Shown here: positions 55,461-64,000 of the stretch, one piece after another
Position numbering within the stretch: the first letter of the stretch is position 1
How the letters are laid out: each line of letters starts with the position of its first letter
Assembly (NCBI GenBank): GCA_950022655.1
Contig: OX465589.1
Span: 24,729,626 to 24,793,625 of the forward strand
DNA length: 64,000 nucleotides
Direction of reading: 5' to 3'
From: Alentia gelatinosa
Taxonomy: Eukaryota > Annelida > Polychaeta > Phyllodocida > Polynoidae
The notes under the pieces: model-generated
Seen by the model: the letters and a program-made list of their open reading frames with translations, nothing else
Told to the model about the DNA's origin: nothing
The model's database searches: none
Made by a program: the position numbers and the translations under genes

Positions 55461-57199
55461 ACTCCCTCTGTGTGTTTGCATTGGTCGCTGTTCTTTTTCA
55501 CTCCCTCCGTAGTGCGGAGGGGTTTCGGCTGTTCTGTTCGAGAGACAGAAGTTTTCCACTTTTGCAAGGAAATATTTGTTTTTACCTCCAGTTTAAGAAA
55601 TCACTTTTACCACAGCCCATTCTACTACAGCCACTTTTTCCTTCGTCCTCAGCGGTGGTAGATTTACTGCTATATCAAAGGTCAATCGGTCTCATACCAT
55701 GTCTATGTGGTGTGGGAACTAAAAGCGCTTTCACCTTGGTATATGTGCAGGAGTGAGAGTTCGACCTAAATTCATCAGTATTAGACCCGAAGCAGGTCTA
55801 ACGTTAAACTATCCAAACAACCTACAACGAACTCTCAAAGGCAGTACATTCCACATGAAAAATATAACCGTTTTCCTTCATAACCAAACTGATATTCTTG
55901 TATTCAGCATTTTATAAATAACAAAATATTCCAGTTTATTTAGTGCCTTACAAGCCTTAAACCTTTCCATATTCAGCTCCGGGCATGTCGCTGGATGAGG
56001 GCATTCCCAACATGTGACCGAGGTGCTCATTCACAGGCGACGTCAGGCTCCGGCAGCTCCAGTGTCGTCATAGTTGTCAGGGAGAGGATACGAAACCTGT
56101 CATTGGGGATGTTATGGTCGCAAGCAGACGAGCCAGTGTGATACATTGGGCGCCATCGTTGGGTTTTGGTTTAAGAATCCCCGCATCCGTCCAAGCACCT
56201 GTGAAGATAATGGATATGTTTCACTATGTATGGATACGAGGATAGGCTATGTACGTAACCGGTTACGTGTACCTGAGGGACGTGGAGGTTGAACGACATA
56301 CTGGAGGCGCTGTTTTATAGCACACCAATGGCTTGCTCTACCGATCCCTCGTCCATCCATCTGGCAGTTACAGGCCTCCTCCAACTCCTTTGCTCGGGTG
56401 AGTACAATGTACTTCTTTTTTCTTTTTTAATGAAATTGTATTTATCAACAAAGCAACATCCACTGAGTGTACTCAACTCATATTTGAGTTGCTCTTCCGT
56501 ACACCATGAACAGAAAGAATAGTAATTATCAACATAATGGTATTAAAGTTAGTACCATTATATTATTGTCAAATTACCTGTCGTGTTCGTATTGAGCAGT
56601 TATGAGGAGCTAGGTTGGCAAGAACATTCTGCACTTGCCTGCCTGTGATTACTAAACCTTATACCGGTGTTTTTTAACTTACGATGTTCAGTCGAGTTTT
56701 CGTAGGACATCTTCTGGTTTTCAGGATATAGTATGGTTCTCGTCCATAGAGTGATCTCATTTCAGCAGGTTGTATGACTCACGAAGTATCCAATATTATG
56801 ATCTTCTGGTACACTTTATCTATGATCATAGAAATTCATACATACTACAGTTCAATAATCGTATATTAACAATTCATGGTGAAAGGCCCTGAAGTCCACA
56901 ATCGCTTTTTTTCTGACAATATGTTTATCGACGAAAGTGTTCGCACCGAAGCCACGTGATTTTCAACAGTTCACGTCAGATACATAGCACAGAAATACAC
57001 ACACTGATAGTTCAGACTGGTTAGGAAAGGGGCACAATAAACACAGTACAGGACAGAAGACATATATATAGGACATTATGAACTTCTGGGCTTAAACAGT
57101 TCTACAGCTGTGCTCCATGGTAAAGAGGGGATGTACGTGCGACCTCCATATATGATTGTAGCACAATGTGCCAAATAACCTACTAATCGTTCAAACGAC
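55461..57199. other. No confident gene; possible exon-like stretch
   Basis: 56040-56400 is more balanced in base composition and ends CTCGGGTGAGTAC, which could be a splice donor. The frames there (GFWFKNPRIRPST, ACSTDPSSIHLAVTGLL) carry no recognised motif. The rest is AT-rich. Confidence 0.2.
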
Positions 57200-57880
57200 T
57201 TATAGGATAACCATTTTTTTCGCTAGACATTCTTGCAACTCGCCTTTTGCCCTTGTTACCTTCTCTGGTGGTAAGGAAAATTCCATCTTGTTAGTGTTGA
57301 TATTGATACCTAAGAAAGTAACCTCCTGTGCTGGGCTAACCATTTTCTTTCGATTTATCTCAAAACCTAGGTATTCAAAAAAATTATTTAGATAAACTTG
57401 AATATCTACATATCCCGGCTTGCTTGGGGCACATACGAAAAGATCGTTGAGATAATTGATACAATTGGAGTAACCTCTATTTCGTAGGCATTCCACCACG
57501 AAGTCAGATACGCTGTTGAATATGAATGGACTACTTTCTGTGCCAAAGCAAAGACGATTATAACGAAAAATAGTTGCATCTTCTTCCGGAAAGGCCCAAG
57601 CAAACCCCTGATGAGGCCTATGAGTAGGTGATATATGAACAGCCCTATAGGCGTTTTTTTATATCTGTAATAGCACACTAACCATGACGCTCTATCAACT
57701 CCCCTGCCATATCAACGTTTTAAATTGAAAAGAAGATACAACAGGATCCATACTGTTATTAATGCTAATACCCTCAGGGCATTTGCAATCCGTTATGGGG
57801 CGCAAAGATCCATCCTTTTTCTTAACTGCCCCCAACGAGTATATACATGTAGGGGTATCCTCTGCTACAGATCCTTACCT
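57200..57880 (-). pseudogene. Reverse transcriptase fragment of copy 5
   Basis: Pieces in order: LGAVKKKDGSLRPITDCKCP (fingers, about 57845-57785), then stops and a shift, RPHQGFAWAFPEEDATIFRY, FGTESSPFIFNSVSDFVVEC, the active-site equivalent NYLNDLFVCA (YxDD to YLND), and EVTFLGININTNKMEFSLPP. The Asn in place of the first Asp would abolish catalysis. Confidence 0.7.
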
Positions 57881-57884
57881 TCTA

Positions 57885-58572
57885 TCAATTCTGCTTGAAT
57901 TTTCTAACACATCTCAGTGTAAAAGGATTCTGATTCAATAGAATTATAATTATCACGTACATAACCGGGTTGTCCCACATGATCAAGTACGTTAAAACCC
58001 CAGCGAATAGGTGAAAACACAAAACTGGAATTTGGAGAGGGATTCTCCAGGCGGCTGCAAATCTACAGGATAGTAGTTGGATTTTTGGCATCATTAGATA
58101 CATAAGAGCAGGTACAATTACCATTTCTGCAACTTTCAAACACCGGAAAATGAATACCTTTGCCAACATCAACACAATACAGATAACTTTCAACCTGCGA
58201 AACACTGGAGCATGTAGACGTATTACATTTGTAAGCGAGAGTAACACTCTCTGGAAATTGTCCACAAGAACCGCACTTACAAAAATGCACATTGACCAAT
58301 GATCCAACTCCTGCTTTAGGGACCTCCACCTTTACCCTGACACAATCATTTTCTATTCTACTAACGCCCGCAGGCTCCCAGGCCTGTACATTACAATAGC
58401 AGCTTTGATTACCTTTGTTATCGGACCCATCCGATTTCTGGGCTTTTATAACAACCATGACCGATTCATTCTCCATTTTTACCTCATGAGAGATATTTAC
58501 CCGATCATTACATTTTGCCTTTTGATTTCCAATATCAGAGTCCTTATGGTCACTATTCACAGATGTATCCAC
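57885..58572 (-). pseudogene. Cys-rich N-terminal frame of the copy 5 RT ORF
   Basis: 169 codons to a stop at 58063, then the same frame continues with NPSPNSSFVFSPIRWGFNVL and YVRDNYNSIESESFYTEM before stopping near 57900. It is unusually rich in Cys: CKCGSCGQFP, YKCNTSTCSS, CRNGNCTCSY. I recognise no named domain; the spacing suggests metal or disulfide use. It is continuous with the RT fragment downstream. Confidence 0.45.
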
Positions 58573-58601
58573 TACATACCAGTTCTCGTTTCATTTGTTA
58601 C

Positions 58602-58958
58602 CTACGCACCGATGATCATATATATACAATTTTTGAACAAACAATTGCCATCTTGGAAGTTTATGCACAACAACAGTTTACCGTCTTTGCCTTTGGCCTT
58701 AGGCACTGCCTTTTTAGTTGCTGATGGATTCCTTTTCTTTGTTATCTCTCGTGTTGCCTCCACCCCCAGAAACCGCGTTGCTAAGCCTTGATCACCAGCA
58801 GTGAAGTTCGCAAGTCCATCTTTGACGACCTTTTTACGGACTTCGGCGTCGTACTTGACTAAGGCTGCCGTCGTGTACATGCGAGTGTTAGAAGGAAACC
58901 CACGAGATGGAAATAGCGTGGTCCGTACTCCACCGAGTTTGACTGCAGAGTAATTCAC
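58602..58958 (-). pseudogene. Gag-like CCCH frame of copy 5
   Basis: The C-terminus KLLLCINFQDGNCLFKNCIY recalls the CCCH-type module (C-x7-C-x4-C...H) at the end of DIRS-like Gag proteins; the last His is not clear. The N-terminal part of the frame (MNYSAVKLGGVRTTLFPSRG) is actually the arm of the 58895 hairpin, so the original N-terminus is lost. Confidence 0.5.
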
Positions 58959-59181
58959 GAAGCGAAGCTGAGTGAATTACTCTGTGGTCAAACGAGGTGG
59001 AGTACAGACCAAGTTATTTTCATCTCGTTGGTTTCTGATTTTATCTCACCCCGTATAACACTATTTATTGATGAAATGAATCACCAAATTAGCCATTGAG
59101 TATTGGGTGCACGAACCTCACGGCCGTGGAGTACGAGTTCCTAATGTTAAGCCTATGGAGAAAAATACCAGGGTGAGATAA
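58895..59181. repeat. Double-hairpin foldback element, copy 5
   Basis: The hairpin, 58895-59035, has arms GAAACCCACGAGATGGAAAT and ATTTTCATCTCGTTGGTTTC, then GAGTTTGACTGCAGAGTAAT and inverted partner, with apex TTCACGAAGCGAAGCTGAGT. The second part, 59040-59181, is bounded by TTATCTCACCCC and GGGTGAGATAA and contains CCTAATGTTAAGCCTATGG. Confidence 0.72.
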
Positions 59182-60523
59182 TCCGCCTTTTCACATACTA
59201 TGGCTATGTGGCTGAGTAATCCCTTTATCTCCTTACCCTCCTTCAGAAGCTCCAGAGACAGTTGTGTTAGGAGATTTATCATCAAAAGTTAACGTTTTCG
59301 AACATTCTTCCTTGGAAAGAAATCTTTTTATATCGTACTTTCGTTCCCTACGTCTACGACGACTTTTTGAAGACAGTGAGGAATCTAATTATTTTGGATT
59401 ACCATGGCGAAGTATTGCAGTGACGTCATGCTGGTTATATTAAAAAGTGCCAGCGTACTCCACGGGTGAAAATGATACTACAACAGAGTATTTCAGGGTG
59501 GGTATTTGGTAATATGCAGCGTAGTGAAAGGGTTAAAGAACCAGGAAAGAGGACTTCCTACTCACACCAGGACTTAACATGCATACGTCAAATAAGCAAA
59601 AGTTTATTGAACAATTAGGCACGCATGTAAAACTCAGTCAGGAATGCCGAAGCTCTATCTTGAAGTAAATTGCCACTCAATCCACACACAAACAAACAAA
59701 CCAAACCTCAAAGATTCTTACTAAAATGATGAGATCTATACACCCAGAAATAAAGCAATAGAGCCAATCGGTTAGAGATTGTCTGAGGGATCTAAATCCT
59801 GGTAGAAATTGAAACTGTGGGTGACGCCACCATTGTAACTTTTGATGTTGCTTTTTGATTGTTTTCTTGCCATTGCACCGTAATGATGCTCGTAATATAA
59901 ATATGTAGCTATGAATCATATCAATTACCAGCGACTACCTCTTACTCTATATCTAGTGAATTTGATCAGTACAAAAAGATGCGGGAAACTGAATTGATAA
60001 CCGTTATAGACAGGTCAGTTGTCTCTCATGGTATGTTCAAAGATATCACGGTGCTCTCTACAGGGATAGTTCAATAGTGTTGATAGAACATCAAATAAGT
60101 TTGAAGGACTGAACCTAAGGCATAAGATCTAGTGATATCGGATGAAACTCACAGGAACGATAAATGAAGTGTATTCGTGAAGGATCTGGCGAAGGTCAAG
60201 GACAATTGAGTTGGGGATATCTGTAATCATAGACAAGCGGTCAGTCGGTGACATGCACAACAGGCCATCACAGTCGATGATAAGCGTGAGCCGTGGCGGC
60301 GTGGATTGCAGACGGAATCAATTCAGATGATGGACTAGCTGTTTATCAACACAGAACAGAAAGCCGCAGCCATTTTGACATTCTGGCACAGACGACGATG
60401 ACGTCACCGCGGGACTGAACCGAGCTGACCACAGCCGTTCATGATGCACTGTTATCAGCTCTAAAGATTACCCTGCCAACCTTATTCCACCGGCAGATGA
60501 TGGACTTAAGCCACAAAACTGGG
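59182..60523. other. No gene seen
   Basis: AT-rich, short frames only. No repeat shared with the rest of the window was recognised. Confidence 0.25.
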
Positions 60524-61374
60524 CCCTGTTTTTCAGTCACGACATCATAGGCCTACGATACCGTACGATGGTCCAGCAAATCCACAACAGTTTGTAAGAT
60601 CCAAAATGGCCGGTGTTCTATAGACACGATCGTAGTGCGGCACGGACGATCGCCACTAAAAGTGTCAGCCTCTACGACAAGTATAGAATTGTTCTACCAA
60701 ATGTCACTGTGCGTACATAGAGGATTTCTCATACTTCCCATATGAATTAAGCGATGAAACCTTGACGTGAGTAAGGGATACAAATAACCTATAATTGTAC
60801 AAAATATGAAGAAGATCGGCCGCACCGTCCCGAAGATATCAGCATTTGAATTTGAAACATTGGGCTATCAATCGGATATCGTACAAGCACTCTCCTAGCA
60901 GATCTTTCGTGGTATAGCACGCGGAATCTCTGCTGGGAGAGTGAAGTAAGCACAGTCGATGTCAAGGTTGCCGCATAAATTAGATCACATGAGGGTAGAG
61001 CTACACTGGCCACCAGAGCAGCATTTGCTATAACGAGATTCAAACGCCGATATCTTTGGGACGGTGCGGCTGATCTTCTTCATATTTGGCACGATTATAG
61101 GTTATATGTTAAAATTTCATGGCTTAATTCCTACGGGAAGTGAATTTCCGCATTCAGTACGACATGTCCATAGATGTCTTAGGGCTACGACAGTTTGTAG
61201 ACAAATTTACACACGTGACCTTACATTTGTTGTGACTATAGCACACTTCACACCGCCCTACGTGTCGTAGAGCGGCGTTAATTGTCCAACCCCCTAAAAT
61301 GTTGCAACTATAATACACTCGCATCAAAAACATGTCATTCATAATGATTGTCGTGACTGAAAAACAGGGCCCTG
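60524..61374. repeat. Large GGGCCC-tip composite with two inverted repeat A units
   Basis: Tips GGGCCCTGTTTTTCAGTCAC at 60524 and, inverted, GTCGTGACTGAAAAACAGGG ending at 61374. Inside, repeat A occurs minus (60735-60860) and plus (60955-61160), with about 95 bp between. It looks like two 9733-type composites joined head to head. Confidence 0.72.
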
Positions 61375-61991
61375 GATTCCATGCACCAGGTGAGAAATCT
61401 GGCACTACAGGCTATTTTACCTTTTCCACACAGTACCTTATTTCCTTTTTTGAGTAAAAGATTTATTTTGTTCTTGATATACATACATCGAGTTGAAATA
61501 TGGTCCAATTTCCTATGTAGTTTTACAATAATTCGTGTTCAGTCTGATCGTTTTCCAGTTTGCTCCTCTTCTTTATGTTATGAAAAAGGCTAAACTAATC
61601 CAAAGTACCTTATTTTCTAGATACAACACCCAACCGCGGACCATACCTGAATTAACACCACTTCTGCCATAGGCACCTTGAGCCGTGTAATGGCAAAGTC
61701 ATCTTAATTTCAGTGTGTTTGTGGCTTTTAGTATGAAACTCAATTAAAACTCGACTGATTTGCGCAGGCGTATTTGATTGCCGTACTAATATTGTGATGT
61801 ACTTACGAAAGCGAGTGAGAGTGACAGTATCAATGGAACTAAGTTATGGTCAGTTTTGGCAAATTATGACCAAATTATGATATATGTGATGATAAATAGT
61901 CATGCTGGCAATATATACTTATTTCAGTGTAACCATGAAAACGTTTCATAGGCTACACCTCAAAAAAATATCTATGTATAGACGTTATGAC
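61375..61991. other. No gene seen
   Basis: AT-rich, no motif. Confidence 0.2.
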
Positions 61992-63129
61992 TACACTGTA
62001 AAAAATTTCCAGTGAATTCTACGGTATTTCTCTGGCAACTAGGGTGCCAGGGAAATACCGTAAATTTTACGGATGACCGTAATATATTTTTTACCGTAAA
62101 TCTTAACTGTATTTAACCGTATTTGGGTAACGGTTTAAACCTGTAATGAATTCCTGACCGAATATCGTAACTGTAATTAACTGTATTTCAATAACGGTTC
62201 AATCCTGTAGATATGAAAGTGCATTTTAACCCTTGAGGTCCAGGTGCCATTTGCTGAGTTAATGCCATGAGGACGGGTGCTGGTGCCAGCGCAAACCACT
62301 GGGGGACAGACACATATTCACCAAAAGTCATAGTTTGAGTTGGTAATCATGTGATATGATACATACACTAGATATGATGCCATACCTACATTCTTAGAAG
62401 ATTTGGTGAATATTTCCTTGTTAAAACAATTTTGTAAATATTGGAGTAAAAATGCCTCCTGAGATCATTCGTCCTGAAAGGGTTAATATGCATATACCAT
62501 AAATCTTAATGAGGCTCTGTAGCACTGTAGGGGACATTATATATATATGACATTTTTAAGCAGCATATTGGCTTATCAATGTCAATGATCATTGTGATCA
62601 ACGATATTTTAACATCTAAGTTTTTCAACTCAGATGTTATAAGTGCAGACTATATAACCAGAGTGCACGTCATGATCTGACAGTACAAGGCTGCATTTGA
62701 TATGGTAGGATGAAATCAATCCTTCTTATATTTTAGAAATGTCCCATGAAAGTGGTGTTTAATCCTCTGAATGATATCAATGTCATTACAACTTGAGAAT
62801 GAATGTGGTTTAAATGGCAGAAACCTTGCAGGAGATTAATGAATATCTAATACACATTTTGATGAAGTTAACTTCTGGATTTTATTTACTAATTTGATTT
62901 ATTGCTGATAATAGAGCTATTCTAAGTGTATCTTATGCATCCATATTTACAGTTTCATACTGTAAACTGACCGTAGATTGGATGGTTTACAGGACTGAAT
63001 ACATTTACAGTTGAATACTGTTTTGTGATGCCAAATATACGGTATCGACCTGTAAATAAGATAACAGTGATATACCGTCCACATTAACGGTAGTATTCTG
63101 TATATTTTACTGAATCTTTTTACAGTATA
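61992..63129. repeat. ACTGTAAA-bounded inverted-repeat element
   Basis: Starts ACACTGTAAAAAATTTCC and ends, inverted, AATCTTTTTACAGTAT. Both ends are filled with variants of ACTGTA, ACCGTA and TTACGGT, giving many overlapping short inverted repeats (61992-62210 and 62945-63129). The middle is AT-rich with no ORF. Likely a non-autonomous DNA transposon of about 1.1 kb. Confidence 0.6.
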
Positions 63130-64000
63130 TGTTTTACTTAATTGTACTCCTATCCTGCAGGAAGTTAGAGCAGTAGCAGTAAGTTGCTTAATAGCAACAC
63201 GCACTCCTCAGACATGCAGCACTTTTACCATCTCTTCCCGTGCTGTGGGATAAGGACGCGACCAGAGAGATTCCATGTCTAGCAGGGTGTCGGTTGACAG
63301 GCCTATCGACCCTTGCAAAGGAGAGGCCCTGAGTAGATCTAAAACTATCGGCATCCATTTTCTGGTATGGATTTCATAGGTGACAATATGGCTCTGGCGG
63401 CTTGCCAGTCTCCGAAATATCATAGAACTGAATAGATCTTTGGATAAGACCAGCATTGGGAAGATGATTTACATCAACATTTGCATACTATTTTCCCATG
63501 TATAGATAAACATGGTCGAGGAGATTTGGTAGGGTTTTGCAGGAAAATGGTTTGTAACAAGGAGCTACCGTGGTCAATTTAGGTTACATATAGAACTTGT
63601 TGATTTCCAGAGGTGCCACAAAAGGTCAGAGAACGTCGACTTATCAATGACCCTTTGCAGAGATGGTGTGTGACCTTCACTTCCACAGGAACCCATAGAT
63701 CTCGTCTCGTGCGATAGTGGTGCTTACTACAGTGTCCATACCAGCCACTATCATCAGTGACAGACACACAAGGGTGAAAATGTCTATTACAGTCTAAAGT
63801 TTCCCAGTAAAACACAGTTTAACGTTTTCGCCCCGGTGAAAAATGTGTTGCAATTTTCTATGTTCCCCCAGTTTCCCCTTTTAGATGGTGTATTGAATTA
63901 TCATAATTCAGAGATAAAGAGTGGAGATAGGCAGGGTTCTTGAACTTCCAAGCCTTTTTTTCCATGCGTCATGATCACAGACAACTCTGAATATCAAAAC
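63130..64000. other. Unassigned; two minus-strand frames
   Basis: Minus frames of 82 codons (63456-63208) and 78 codons (63815-63579) have balanced composition and no simple-sequence bias, for example ESLWSRPYPTAREEMVKV and EVKVTHHLCKGSLISRRS. I recognise neither. They might be exons or decayed element ORFs. Confidence 0.25.

Larger units (their letters stand above)
57200..58958 (-). mobile_element. Divergent retrotransposon remnant, copy 5 (DIRS/YR-like RT)
   Basis: Minus order: Cys-containing ORF1-like frame, Cys-rich linker frame, RT fragment. The RT style (RPHQGFAWAF, YLNDLFV, EVTFLGININ) resembles DIRS-type RTs more than LINE RTs. No RNase H or recombinase is visible downstream, and the upstream edge is replaced by a double-hairpin element. 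Class uncertain. Confidence 0.55.

Noticed and set aside
56040..56410. Host exon with splice donor
   Set aside because: Only the CTCGGGTGAGT string and balanced composition support it; no protein motif, so noted but not called.

Overview
This is a eukaryotic, almost certainly animal, window made up almost entirely of transposable elements. I found no host protein-coding gene I could defend. The base composition is AT-rich and carries several microsatellites. Against this background stand GC-rich retrotransposon coding blocks. The tyrosine-recombinase (YR) retrotransposons, LINE remnants, a tRNA-derived SINE and many MITE-like inverted-repeat elements fit an aquatic invertebrate such as a mollusc or another marine group. 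The sequence does not fix the species.

Five YR-type or YR-like retrotransposon copies are present, all on the minus strand. Copy 1 (1-5064, left end cut off) has gag, RT-RNase H and YR frames and looks nearly intact. Copy 2 (19440-24565) shows the full A1-ORFs-B1-A2-B2 split-direct-repeat layout of Ngaro-like elements, but its RT has lost the YxDD box and its YR is broken. Copies 3 (6342-9208) and 4 (26880-30018) belong to another, decayed family. Copy 5 (57200-58958) is a more distant remnant with a Cys-rich ORF and an RT fragment; no YR is visible in it.

The rest is layered debris. LINE reverse-transcriptase fragments lie at 27085, 31218, 43109, 44680 and 45088. A 1.6 kb inverted-repeat element (14857-16434) has mirrored subterminal tandem repeats and palindromes and carries a nested tRNA-derived SINE. 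Three MITE groups share a related tip (consensus CTGTTTTTYAGT, then GAC). A further family with GTTTCACTAG tips appears alone, nested inside other MITEs, and itself interrupted. Five 'double-hairpin' elements share short conserved boxes while their long complementary arms differ. There is also a 63-bp minisatellite with a 315-bp higher-order period (50392-51350) and an ACTGTAAA-bounded element (61992-63129).

The most interesting material is: the terminal motif and inverted repeat shared by the A/B junctions of the two Ngaro-like families, a candidate recombinase site; evidence that copy 2 may have moved after losing its RT active site; and the double-hairpin family. All coordinates of decayed repeats are approximate, and all family assignments come from motif reading without database searches.
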